This document shows, piece after piece, positions 20,399 to 32,575 of a DNA stretch of 64,000 bases. Below the pieces are notes generated by a model, which saw only the letters and a list, made by a program, of their open reading frames with translations, had not been told where the DNA came from and made no database searches. The position numbers and the translations under genes are program-made. How positions within the stretch are numbered: position 1 is the first letter of the stretch; each line of letters starts with the position of its first letter. The DNA comes from Brienomyrus brachyistius. Taxonomy: Eukaryota > Chordata > Actinopteri > Osteoglossiformes > Mormyridae. Location of the stretch: positions 8,316,435 to 8,380,434 of the forward strand of contig NC_064538.1 of assembly GCF_023856365.1 (NCBI RefSeq). Reading direction: 5' to 3'.

Positions 20399-21404
20399 AT
20401 CCTTGACAGGCTCAAGAGATCAGTGAGAGTTTGAAATCACTACTCATTTTTTCCCCAACTCAGCACCACATTGCAGCTTTAGACAACCACAGCCCTACTT
20501 TATAGAACATGCCTTAGAAGAAGCTTCCTTCAAAAAGCTGATTTGTTTGATTCATGTGGTATCTCCACATGTAGAAGAGAAATGCAACTTATCTAGTGCT
20601 TTCTGTGACTGTCTTTTACAGCCACAGGTGTAAGATGGCCTAATTTGCTCTATCAATTTTCAAGGAGTGCCACATCACATACAAACCCTAACCACCCAAT
20701 AACCACATGACAGCTAATTGCATGAATATAACTGAAAGTTCCCAGAGGGGAGAAACAATTAGGCTTTGGGGAATGGGGTTCTTCCTGTGACCCGGTTCAG
20801 AATAGGAGGTTACAAAGATGGAAATGAGATGTCGGAGGTATATACACATCTCAAAAAAACAACTAACAATTGCAGTACTCATGAAAACAAAATGCAACAA
20901 GGAGTACATCCCTCTGAAAATAAAAAAAAATCTGTCGCGAAAAAGCAACAATATAACAGCTAATTACAACAAAAACACAAGTATGGAACATCAACATGGG
21001 ACAGAAACAACATACGACACAAGAGTACGCACGCGTCAGAATAACCAAAAATTAATAAAACAATTAAAAGCGTTGTCAGTCGAACTAGCTATCAAACTTA
21101 ATTTATTCTTTGTAGAAATCGCCTATTATAATTTTCCATAAGGTAATGCCTGGTCTCCGACATTCTAGCAGCTGATACACATGCACAGACACAATCGCAC
21201 CACTTATTAGGGGAGTTATTTGCTATCAGACACGGCATATTTCTTAAAGCGGCACCGTCCGAAGAAGGGTCTCAGTACTTAAAACCGTCGAAACACAAAC
21301 TATGGTATCGTTATGCAAAACAAACATGATAAAAAAATCACAGATAACTGAAATTTGATGTAAACGATTTTCTTTTACCACCTTGTGCTTCTTGCTTTCG
21401 AGTG
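20399..21404. other. Upstream of rap1a promoter, no gene seen
   Basis: AT-rich becoming less so towards 21.2 kb. No divergent gene is recognisable on the minus strand. Confidence 0.5.
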
Positions 21405-21545
21405 TTTATGCAGGAGGGCAAGGGGCTAAGTGACGTTGCCCTTTTAAGAACGTCGTGTCAGCGGCTGTCGGATGACGTCCGCATCTCGGAGACAGGAGTT
21501 TATCCGTAACTAGTGGAGTGGCTGAGAGCGCGATAGACGGTGAGT
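21405..21545 (+). promoter_or_regulatory. rap1a: CpG-rich promoter and non-coding exon of rap1a
   Basis: A local jump in CpG content between about 21.4 and 22.1 kb, in an otherwise AT-rich stretch, marks a housekeeping-type promoter. Two CRE-like half sites, TGACGTTG at 21431 and TGACGTCC at 21473, lie inside. A good donor, GACG/GTGAGT at 21540, would end a non-coding first exon. rap1a is the only downstream plus-strand gene and needs a 5' UTR exon, because its ATG exon starts at a 3' splice site. The exact transcription start is not visible. Confidence 0.6.
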
Positions 21546-22291
21546 AGTAGAGCAAACTTTCTACGACAATAGTGCCTGTCGAGAGGCAACGTAGTGGGGG
21601 CATGACGGCGGATTGAATCCCTCGACCTCCCCTCTAAGCCATTTTACGATTAGGCAACGGCTCAGCCGACGGTATAGTTGGAAAATACACTACCTAGTCG
21701 AAGGCGAAGTAAGCCCGCATTCTCGGCGGCTAGCTAGTAGACTCACACCGCCTAGGCCGGGCGGAAGGGAGGGAGCTAGCTTAGTTAGCTGCCAGCATGT
21801 CCCATGTCGTGCGTGGTTTTAACAGCTCGATCGCTGTTCGGCTAGTTGTGTAACTTTAGAGTCTGAAAACAGGACACGGTGAAAGGAAATCGATTTCTGC
21901 ACTTTTAAGTGTGAATCCGAATTGAGCGCAGTGTCGCGCGCGCTTCCCTGTGCTATACGATGTGATTAGACGCAAATATAAGAAGATTCGCTCCTGTAGT
22001 ATAAGACCATTTAAGGGGATGTAGTTGGGGCTCTGTGACGGAAAGGCGCTAACACAAGTTTTGCTACGTAGTGACTTAGCTGTGCGTGACAAACTTGTAT
22101 TCATTTGTTCTGTTTAGCCAGTTAGCTGTGGAAAACCCACAGCCTTCAGCACGAAGACAGGAACATTTTACGCTGTTGTGGGTGTCGTTAGCAAGCTGTG
22201 TTTATTTATTTAGCTAGCTAGCTTCACCGTGCAGTAATCTGCCGCCTGCGCTTAACAAATATCATACTTAACAGTGATGTGCTGAAATGTA

Positions 22292-22321
22292 AAATAATAA
22301 TAATAATAATAATAATAATAT
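22292..22321. repeat. (TAA)n microsatellite
   Basis: About nine uninterrupted AAT/TAA units in the early rap1a intron. Confidence 0.9.
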
Positions 22322-23322
22322 AAAAACAATTCACAGCTAGCTGTTTATATGTTGCTCATTCATTCGCATAGCTGTGTAATTTTTAGGTGTAGTGTGAGCC
22401 AGTGCAGTCACTCTGGCCTGCTTTTGAAGCCACATGTCCTACGCATGACAGGAGTTAAACTTGACACTCTTTAATTCGATGTTTAATTATGAAATTTAAA
22501 CGCGAACTTTTGTTTCAAAGTACGTGAAACACGCAGGAAACGCCTCAATTTCTACCCCCCTTTTTGCAGTAATATCGATAACTTCTCAGTTTTGACTCCC
22601 CTAACAACAGTAACATGTTAACTCAATAAATGTCATCGCGTAGTTTTACATTTTAAATATATTTATTGAACAGTTTTATCTTTTTCTAGAAGCCTATTTT
22701 TGTGGCATTGCATTAACTAGTATTATTTGCTGCTGTTCATATTTGCTGTTAACATTAATTAAATGTTTTTCTTTTAATTGCATAAGTGTCCGGGTTCGTT
22801 TGATATATTTGGGTAGTGTTGTGGAGTGGGATAAGTCAATGGTGATAATATCTCCTTTCGCGATTTTGACTTGAGAAAATATTTCTTTTTCGTTGAATGC
22901 ATACATAGTATTTTAACGTAAGAACTATCCGTTCTTTGTTTTATCCAAGTATGCATATATTTGCTCAAATCCTTCACTCGGGCTGCGTTGACTTTAAAGA
23001 TGAATAACTTCCTTTCTTTGTGGTATTTGATCAGCGTAACCTATAACTTGACTCATTCCTTGCTTGGATTTTGAATCACAATTATGCTAATTGTTTACCA
23101 CAGTGCCTGATCCCTTGTACGCATGTTATATTTCCTGTTAGGTTTTATTGTGGGTTATTCTGTTCATTCATTGAAATTGTCCAATCTTTGAGAGGCCTTG
23201 AATAAAATCACACTAACTTCGTCATTGCCAACTGCGTGAGTCAACTTGGAGAGCATCCAGAGTGTTGCTGTGATAAGCATAAACTTTACAAATGGAGAAG
23301 TTCTGCTATCTAAGGATTACAT

Positions 23323-23340
23323 TCTTGCATGCATGCAAGA
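23323..23340. repeat. 18-bp perfect palindrome
   Basis: TCTTGCATGCATGCAAGA is identical to its reverse complement. It contains two overlapping ATGCAA motifs in opposite orientation. Lies 1.8 kb inside the rap1a first intron. Confidence 0.9.
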
Positions 23341-24659
23341 GGTCAAGTTATGGTGATGAGAGATTAATTGGGATTTTTTTAAATCTTGTATGTGTATAAG
23401 CTTTTGTTAACTTTAACTTTTCCCACTTTGCAATTGTTCATTATTAGATGAATTTTCTGTTTTGAAGGCAGTTGTTAAACCTTAGCAGTTATGCATGTGA
23501 ACAGGTCTGTTCGGTAAATTATTTGAATCCCATTGCATGAAACATATAACCATACATGTGGGTAACTGTGAATTACTGTTTGTAACATTGCATGTGATTT
23601 TACTGTAGACTATAATGAATTCTGTACCATTTCTGTTCTCAGTGACTGACTGAGAGAGCTTGCTGGGCATTGTATTTTATGCATGTCTAGAGCAAACTGG
23701 GAAATTTAATGTCGTCTAGTAATCTTCAGTCAATTGGATCACCCTGGTTTGTAGCCAGTGACTCTCCAGGTCAGCAGCACTGTGGCATTCTGGCTGTCTT
23801 CCTGCCTCTAGTTGGTAGTTGTCTTCTGTGGGCAGGTGTACTGGGAGCGACTGGGAATCTCCAAAAGAAAATAGGTACTGCTGTGTTTACCCATAGGGGG
23901 TTTATTGTTGTGAAGACTTTCAGAACTGTTAATACTATACAAAATGTAAACAGTCTCTAAAAGCAACATAATTTTGAAGGAAGACTTGGTTTCTTCTGAG
24001 TTGGCTTGTGGGTAGTGTGGGAGGCAAAGCACACTGGCAACACAGTAACCGTAAGTCTGATCCAGTTGGATGACACATACCTATGCAAAACTTTCCTTCA
24101 AAAGTGGTTGTGTGCTGGCTGTGTAACAGGCAGTTCCTAAGCAGTTCTATAGTCATGTGCAAAAGTGACTGCATGGGTTGAGCATGGGTAAGTTGTTAAT
24201 AACCCTAGACATTTGTATTATTTTTTAATGCTAATCAACACTGTTCAGTTTGAACACAAACCAGAGGGGATCCCCAAAAGCTTAGCTGTCAAATAAATTA
24301 AACATACTAAACAAAATGTCCCTTTCACTCAGTGAGGTGTGTCGCATGTCCATGGAAAAAAAACAACTGGTTGGCTTATCGGCTTAAACTAAAAGCAAAT
24401 GCTTTACAATTTTTCAGGTGCACCTTCTATTAGAGTTGATTTGCATGGTCATGTAGGTTGAAGCTGAACTGCCTTTGGGAAGAGCACTGGTGTCCCGACA
24501 TTGGCAGTGAAATTGGCCCACACTGGTTAGTGGAATAACGCTACAGCATTTTTTAATTCTGTTGAAAGGAAGAGGTCGATCTGCTAGTCACATTGCCATC
24601 GGTTTATAATTCCATAGTAAATCTGTATAAAAACATCTTGTGGGCTTGTATTTTGAGAA

Positions 24660-25078
24660 CTTTTCTAAGTAGAGTTGTAACCCATCCTATATTTTATGGG
24701 ATAGCTCCATATCGTAAAATAATTTGCTATATCTCATTTTGAACCAATACAGAATGTGATTTGTCCTGTATTTTCTGACCGTGTAATCACCCCCCTCACA
24801 GTAGAGTGGCAGCAGTGTCCTCCTTTAGATTGAAAGTGGTACCCTACTTCTACGTAAGTGGTCAATGAGCCGATGAAACCCCTCATCCTCCACTATAGAA
24901 AATGGCTAATAGTCTCATGCAGTCAGCTGGATTTTTTTGGCGGTAATGTCTTTAGCTCTGGTGCTGCTAATGTTTAATACTGATTAAATTTTAAATATCG
25001 GCCAGGACTGACGCATCAGACCAATTTGGTCTTGATTTTTTTATGAATATCAGCCAGTGCTGATATGTTGATAGACAT
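24660..25078 (+). repeat. hAT-like dispersed repeat, copy 1
   Basis: Shares TCCTCCACTATAGAAAATGG, a GTCTTTAG...CTGCTAATG stretch, AAATATCGGCCA and GCATCAGACCAAT with 35340-35720, in the same order. The TATCGGCC...ATATCAGCC motifs are typical of decayed hAT non-autonomous elements. No transposase is present. Confidence 0.55.
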
Positions 25079-26489
25079 TGTGCACCTGGGGAACCCAGAT
25101 TGTCTTGGTGAGCCATGTAGGTAGATTTACACCCTACTATGAAATGTGATGACCAGGGGTTGTCTGGATTGCGGTGTTTGTGTGTGGGTACCTAGGCTGG
25201 GCCTCAGTCAGCATGTTTTATGACATTTTCAGGCTTCTTGTTTCCTGGATATATTGCTAAAAAATCTCCAGCTTGGTAGTAGAGAATTATGGAAATATAT
25301 TTTTTTGTTTTCTTTTGGGGGGGGGGGGGGTTATGAACTGTGAAAGGCAGAGCTTTCTGTTCCTACTCCTACTGACCATATCTTTGTAATACAAAATCTC
25401 CATTGCTGTTGGCTCAGCAAAAATGTGACAGGGTGCTTTACTTTTTTATTGTTGTTTATTGTTACATAAAACTATATATATTTTTTGGTTGTCCCTGTTG
25501 TCTTGCTAACACTTAAATGCAGTCCATTAGCTGTGTTGGTATCTAGGCGACAGTAATGTTTATGAATGCCAAAAATTTGACACTTTTTATTTTATTCTTT
25601 ATGTATATCCTGCTGCATAATTCCTTATCCATTCTATAGTCATGTTTGCAGGGATCATCTAGTTGATCATGAGTGAGTTATTGGTAACCCTGGGGTCTGT
25701 CTCTTTATACTGTAGATTGGAAGAAAGAAAAAAAAAAGCACTTAACAAAATTTGTGGCTGTATAGTGGGACCAAACAGAATGTTTAAAAATCACTAGTAT
25801 CTTATTTTGTTGATCTCATTTTAAGTTGGATGTGAAGGTGTCTTGAAAACAGTGCTTGTTGCTGTTTAGCTGCGTCAGTAGCCTTGCAAAATGGAAATGG
25901 GAAAACATGAAGATACTTTGTGGGAGACACCCATAATTGGTCCTCACCCCTGTCCCCTGCCAGTTGACTCACTCTCTGGAGTCCACTGACTGCTTCTGCA
26001 GACATGGCTAAATATATCTGTGTGTCCAGTTTGCACCACAGAACAATGATCATTTAAGAGATGGTAGTCATGGGCTTGTAGCCAGAGAATAATGCTTGTG
26101 CTGTGCAGTTTTAGCTTATTTTTATTGTGTTATTACCTTTCCTTGCACTTGTTTCACAGTTACGTATTTTATGAAAGTACAGTAAAATGGAACAGCATAA
26201 AAGCGATTTTATTTATAATAGGTCTTTAGAGTCCCAGACACCTTTCCCTCACCTCTGTGTAGCACACTTTGGCTCAGAATATGGTTTGAAATTGCGTACA
26301 GTGTTGATGAATTTGGCCACACTCATGTGATGATGAGACATTTGCTTATTTTCCAGTCAGGATGCTCTCTGAGTTTGGGCAGCTTCTGAAAACTAACCAT
26401 CGCACACAGATCTGTGTAGAAAATTACGTTAAATGTGCTGTATGTGGGATGCGTGTGTGTATTTATGATTTTCTCTCTTGTGTATCGAT

Positions 26490-26555
26490 GTACTATGCAA
26501 TCTTTAAGCACAAAACTATTTCCTCTGGGATAATAAAAGTATTCTGGTTCTGATT
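26490..26555 (+). repeat. Non-LTR retrotransposon 3' tail
   Basis: TTTCCTCTGGGATAATAAAA followed by GTATTCTGGTTCTG is the usual 3' end of fish CR1/L2-like retroposons. Only the tail is recognisable. Confidence 0.55.
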
Positions 26556-29500
26556 GTTAGGGTCACATGACTGTTCGTTTCTGTTTTGACCTTTTAGACG
26601 ATTTTCCTCATCCTGCGAAATATTAGTTTCTTGTTCAATAACATAAGTTGTAATACTGTTAAGTAATGAGGGAGGCTAACTGGTAAATCGTGCTCCTTTT
26701 GTGTGTTGCAGTTCCTTTATTCTGCCTGTTGGCTCTGGGGTTGGTTAAAAGTTGCCTGGGGAGTCCATAAGGTTTGCCCCTGCTTTCATTGTGCTGTTTT
26801 GCTGCGGAAACAATTTAGTCCAAGACGCATTTTCTCTGCTGCCCTCCTTTTGTTAATATGTCTCTCTCAGTGCGGTGTTAATGCTGTCAAACGACCTGTG
26901 ATGAGAAACCAATTTCCTTTTGGCAGCTCAAACAGGCCCGAGTCTGTTCAGCCGACAGTGGGCCAGGAAGAGCAATAAAGAGCAAAAAGGGTTTGTCTGA
27001 TGCCTCCGAGGGACTGTCCGAGTCCCGTGGTGGCTTTGTTAGGGAACCATATGTCCAGCCTGAAACTGACTGTCACAGGTAAAAAGCACAGTCCACTGCT
27101 TCTCTCCTGTCTTCACGTATAAAATGTAACTTTGGGCTCAGCTTTTTGTCGTCAGAGGCAATTTGTCAGGTCGGGGATTCCTGTCATCGCACACTAATGA
27201 CAGCCTGCGACTTTTAGAAACAGGCTGTTGTATGTGAGGCAGACCACGCGAAGCTCGCTTCGTAGGAGGTAGCCAGAGGCGTCACTACACCCGCATGTAC
27301 ACGCTAGGGAATGCCTCTGGTTTCTCATCGCTCATGACCACAGAAGGCCGGCCTGTGTATCTTGCTTCGGAATCTTTCTGTACCTATTTGTGCCCTCTGT
27401 CCCATGAGTTTTCCACAAAGGTGAGTAGAACTTTGAAAATCCTCACTGAACACGGAGCACGCACGTTCAGCTTTGTAAATATAAGAAAATAGATTGTTCA
27501 CAAAATTGTGCCAAGGTAGTTCAGAAACGCTAATGGAGTTTTGTGATTACTCAGAGATGGCATTTTTCTTCTGTTTTACCATGGGAAGATTATAGTACGG
27601 TTGCTGTATTAATTCTGAAACTGTCAACAAAGTCTGTAGGTGTATAGATCGTAATAGCCTGATAAAATCCTCCTGGTTGCAACTGCCTATTGTGGAAAAT
27701 CTGATGAAACACCTTGATAAGCTTATGTCCCCTCATTTATTTAATTATACAACTTTTTATTTTGTTTTTTTTGTTTGTTTTAGAAGACTAGGATTTAAAC
27801 TTGTTAGCTACATAAAGTATTGTAAATGATTGTGAAACGTTCATTATGATGGAGCTCAGTGTTTGAAATGTTATTCAGATGGGACGTTAGAAGTGATTGG
27901 GGAAAAAAATATAACTGATTTTGAGTGATGATTCACTTCTCTCGTTTTGGTTTAACACATGTAGGTTTCCTATCCGTTAGCAAATTCTGCTGTTTTAAAA
28001 GCAGGACTACTGTTTAGTAACAACTGAAAGAGAGCTGTGGGTGGGGGGTCCTGCTTCGTGGGGGGACCCATGTTGGGGGCTGTTCTTTTCATAGCATTAG
28101 AAAGTGAATTTACCTATAACAGTATTTCTCAACCTGCTCCCAGGGACCTCCCCCAGACAGCCCACATGTATGGTCTCTCCCAGCTACTTGAGGAACCGGA
28201 TTCAGAATCACTGACCTAGAAGATGAGGCAGTGGTAGCTCATTGCTTAGGACCTGGCTTCATGGATGGAAACCTTTGTAAACTTTTTGGTGTGTATTCTG
28301 TTGTGTCTGGTCTGACCTACTTTGGACATCATGCGATTAATTTACAGTCGGCGTTTTTCTTTGGATGATGAATGCCCATTGAGTGATTAAACGTAATGAT
28401 CACAGGAAAATGGGAGTCAGAAAGTGGTGGTGGTGGTGGGGGGGGAGGGGAGGGGAGGGGGGCTGGCATCGCCCTACAGAACCTGTAGTGTTCTTGCACT
28501 TGTCTGCTGGTAGAAAGGATATCCTTCTTCTGACTTAGGCGTGGCCTCCTGTCCTGACTGTCTATTTTAGTGTGTTTCGGAGCTGGCAGCTGGTGTTTCC
28601 GATCTGAAAGTGTTTGTGCTCCGTCTGATTGCACCTGTGCCTTGTTCCCCATCTCCTCTCAGGGCCGCTTTGGACCATTAAGGCACACTTTGCACCGTCT
28701 TTCGTACAGTCTTTGAGTTTAAGCATTTGCTGTTGGATGCCTGCTGATACTGGAGACCCCCCCCCCCGTCTTTGTGGCCATGTGCCCATTAATCCTTGAT
28801 GAGCCTTATGAAATGCAGTATTCTCACTGCCTCGTGTAATATTTAGGGCGTTTTGCTCTTTTTTCCTGCTATGTGACCAATGCGACCAGGATTTCCCCCT
28901 ATGTCATTAAAATAGGGCATTGTACGTCCCCCCTTCATGCAACAGAACAGGCTTGCATGTCTCTGATTGGATGGCTGGGTTTGATACTGCTGATAAAGGG
29001 ATCCGTGGTTTATGATTGATGGTGTGGAAATTGTGGTTTATATCATAAAGAGGAATAAGCAAAGTATCACTTGTTGCTAGCAAATGTAATGTCATCTTAT
29101 TTTTGACACATGGATTCAGTTTGAATTTGCTTTATAAACGGCCCACACCATGCCTTGATATACTTGGCAGTTGACGCAATTCTGCAACATCATTTTTATT
29201 GTGGAAATCCTCTGTTCTAATTGAAAGACATTATCTGCTGTGCAGTTCAATCAGTGTGGCAGATCTAAGGGGTGAAGACCCATATTTATCAGTCAGTGAT
29301 CAGTTTTATTGCAACAATTACCAGTTGTTAAATGAGACTTTAAATTCAACCAAACCATTTGAAGAGCAAAAACTAATCAGTCATGTTAACTTTGTGAATG
29401 TAATGATCTTTTCTTTTTTCTGTTAGAGCGTTTGTGTGGGAGTGTGAGAGAAACAGGATGTGAGAGTGGTAACAGTTATCCACTTTTTGTTCAGACTTTG

Positions 29501-29894
29501 AACCCTGTTCTTCGCAATAATCGTGCAACATTGCCAGCCAAAAAAGGAATGACAATCTTTGAGTGGTCAGTAATGTAGCTTGAAGCTTAGCCATTGTGTA
29601 ACTGAGGCTACGGCCTTGGTAAGTTGCCATCTGTGGAGCCTCAGCTCTCCTCTGATTATCTGGGGCCTTATGTTTCAACGTGGGCTTGTATGGATTTGAT
29701 CATAAAATGGAGCCAATGCCAAAATCCACCCAAAACATCAGACTGATTAAACTAGAAATCTGTGTAAAGTGTTTACAGATGTGAACAAACTCTGGAATAT
29801 ACATGCTGCAGTTTTCTTGTAGCTCTACAGCTGTCTTTCAGGCAATCTACAGCTATGATCTTTCCACAGAAAGAGACTGAAATAATTTGAGCGT

Positions 29895-29960
29895 GGTGCC
29901 ATCCATCTATCCATCCATCCATCCATCCATCCATCATCTTCTGCTTATCCAAGGTTGGGT
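29895..29960 (-). repeat. SINE 3' end, minus strand
   Basis: (CATC)n followed by TTCTGCTTATCCAAGGTTGGGTCGC is the reverse complement of the TGGA-tailed SINE 3' end. Confidence 0.7.
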
Positions 29961-30245
29961 CGCGTGGTTGAGCATGATGTCATTTATGCTTATTAATGGG
30001 CTTTCACTGTGTGAGGCTCACCACAGCAAAAATATTTTGTTTATTTTAATAAACAAAATGTTTGTGTTGGGATTCAACTTTATTAGGGGCGCAGTTTTCT
30101 CGTTGCAAAAAACCTGGTTGATATTGGTCAACCCTAAAGCAATACGAGATGGAACTTAGGTTGATGATAAGGGATCTGAGTTAACTGTGTTCTTGGTTAT
30201 CACATTCCTTAACCTGTATATTATTTCTAAAACTGAATGCATACA

Positions 30246-31435
30246 TACACTATTGTCCCCAAAGTATCAGGACCCCTTCCTTTACACACACATGAACTTT
30301 ATTGACATCCCATTCTTAATACATAGGCTTTAATATGGAGTTGGCCCACCCTTTGCAGCTATAACAGCTCCAGCTCTTCTAGGAAGGCTGTCCACAAGGT
30401 TTAGGAGGGTGTTTATGGGAATCGTTGACCATTATTCCAGGAGAGCATTTGTGAGGTCAGGCACTGATGTTGGACAAGAAGGTCTGGCTCGCAGTCTCTA
30501 CTCTAATTCATCCCAAAGGTGTTGTATTCGGTTGAACTCAGGGTTCTGTGCAGGCCAGTTCAAGTTCCTCCACACCAGACTCGCTCATGCATGTCCTTAT
30601 GGACCTTGCTTTGTGCACTGGTGTGCAGTCATGTTGGAACAGGAAGGGACCATCCTCAAACTGTCCCCCAAGGTTGGGAGCATGGAATTGTCCAAAATGG
30701 CTTTGAATGCCATTTTCACTGGAACTAAGGGACCAATCCAAACCCCTGAAAGACAACCCCACATCATAATCACCCCTCCACCAAACTTTGCACTTGGCAC
30801 ATTGCTACTTGCCTGACTGCATTCTCGTCCATCGGATTGCCAGACAGAGGAGTGCGATTCATCACTCCAGAGAACACATCTCCGCTGCTGTAGAGTCCAG
30901 TGGCAGCATGCTTTACACCACTGCATGCAACACTTTGCATTGCACTTGGTGACGTAAGGCTTGGATGCAGCTGCTCGGCCATGGAAACCCATTCCATAAA
31001 TTTTTCTACACACTGTTCTTGAGCTAATCTGAAGGCCATTCGAAGTTTGGAGGTCAGTAGCTATTGACTCTGCAGACAGTTGGCGACTTCTGCACACTGT
31101 GCGCCTCAGCATGCGTTGTCCCAGCTCTGTGATTTTACGTTGCCTACCACTTCGTGGCTGAGTTGCTGATGTTCCCAATTGTGTCAGTTTGTTATAATAC
31201 CACTAACCGTGGAATATTTGGTAGTGAGGAAATTTCACGAATGGACGTATTCCATGCATGAATTCGCTGAGCCACTGAGAATGACCCATTCTTTTGCAAA
31301 TATTTGTAGAAGCAGTCTGCATGCCTAGGTGCTTGATCTTATACACATGTGGCTATGGAAGTGATTGGAACACCTGAATTCAATGATTTGGAGGGGTGTC
31401 CTAATACTTTTGGCAATGTGGTGTATATCACAAAA
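30246..31435 (-). mobile_element. Tc1-like transposon, nearly full length, inactive
   Basis: The left end TACACTATTGTCCCCAAAGT then ATCAGGACCCCT and the right end AGGGGTGTCCTAATACTTTT then GGCAATGTGGTGTA are inverted copies of each other. The ends abut TA dinucleotides, the target of Tc1/mariner insertion. Length about 1.19 kb, in the usual Tc1 range. The transposase runs on the minus strand and is broken. The terminal-repeat family also occurs alone at 12391 and 18668. Confidence 0.9.
30538..31178 (-). pseudogene. Broken Tc1-like transposase
   Basis: Residues TQPRSGRQRKITELGQRMLR form the N-terminal DNA-binding domain (GRPR-like motif). LWSDESHSSVW contains the first catalytic Asp. GGGVIMMWGCLSG follows. 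The second catalytic Asp lies in FQHDCTPVHKA, but only in another frame. The final part corresponding to the usual LDWPAQ.PDLNP motif is degraded and contains stops. At least one frameshift separates the blocks. Confidence 0.85.
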
Positions 31436-32429
31436 TATTGTTTTTCTCCGTTATTTGAATTATACCATTTAAAATGTTTAAAGGACTTCTGGCTGGTTTT
31501 TTGATGTTTGTTCTGATATTACTTCAATACTGCTTACTCGTACCTCAGCATTGACTGGAAGCTCGGCCTAGTTCTACATTTACCTAGTAGACTCCTTGGC
31601 TCCATAGTATGACAGTAGCCACAGGTCATCGTCAGGAACACAAACTGAACCGTTCTCCTGTTCCTGTTTTTTCCAGTTATCTACCTCATTACTTAATTAG
31701 ACACTAGAGAAAGTGCTTTTGCAAGTCGGGGGGAACTGAAGTTTAATAGCAGCCTTGCTCACTGTTTAACTCTAAGTGGCTTTTTATATTCTTTCTGCTC
31801 CTTAGCAGTTTCTTTCAGCCAGAAAAAGATGGCAGACCAATAACTCCAGTTTAATGGACATGGGTGAGAATCAGATGGTTTTATGTTTTACAATAGAGAT
31901 TTGTGTTCAGCTAAGAATTTCCAACATCAAAGCACTATCTGCCCGTTTATAACAGTAAATATAACTTCCTGCATGTTTTGGAGTGATGTACAGTCAACTT
32001 TGATTCACTCCCACCCCAACTGCTGCATCTTAGTCAAGTTTTCATGTAGCTTCTTGATGGTGATACAATTACTATCTTTAAATTGATGACTGATGGCTTG
32101 ACATACATCTCTAAAATGTTTGCAAGGTAGGGGTGTGCTGTCATTTGTTTCAGGTGTTACCCCTCCTGTGGACACCTGTGTTTTTAATATGTGACTGATT
32201 TCAGATGTTTCCTGGAGTCCATTGGTTCATACAGGGTGGGAGTTTCCACGGCGATTCTCAGTCTTTCATCTTGCTGCCCATGACTATCCATCCACTTTAC
32301 CTGTATTATGTATCCTGGTCAGAGTCCTGCTACCGTCCTTTATGCCAAAGGTTTTACTGTTAACCGTATCTGAAGTTGTTGGATTTGTTTGCCCTGTCAC
32401 TGCTGTCAGTGCTGGGCAACATGCCTTGA

Positions 32430-32575
32430 ACACTTTTGTCACAGCCGTGCTAGTGGAATGTTGCCCTTTCAGAATTGTGCAGTGGGGTGAGTCAGTGACC
32501 ACATGCCGGGATGAACTTCCCCTGGCAGGCAGTGTTCAGTATGTCTCATCTGGCTCTTCTCCATGGTGGTGGAGG
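32430..32575 (+). repeat. Dispersed repeat related to 35750-35880
   Basis: About 115 bp in common, including TGGAATGTTGCCCTTTCAGA, GAGTCAGTGACCAC and GGCAGTGTTCAGTATGTCTC. The copies are 3.3 kb apart in the same orientation and clearly diverged. The family is not recognised. Confidence 0.7.

Noticed and set aside
26703..26978. 91-residue frame after a good acceptor, as a coding exon
   Set aside because: An acceptor is present, but no recognised protein and no clear partner exons; at most a non-coding rap1a exon.
30409..30816. 135-residue plus-strand frame
   Set aside because: Antisense shadow of the Tc1-like transposase.
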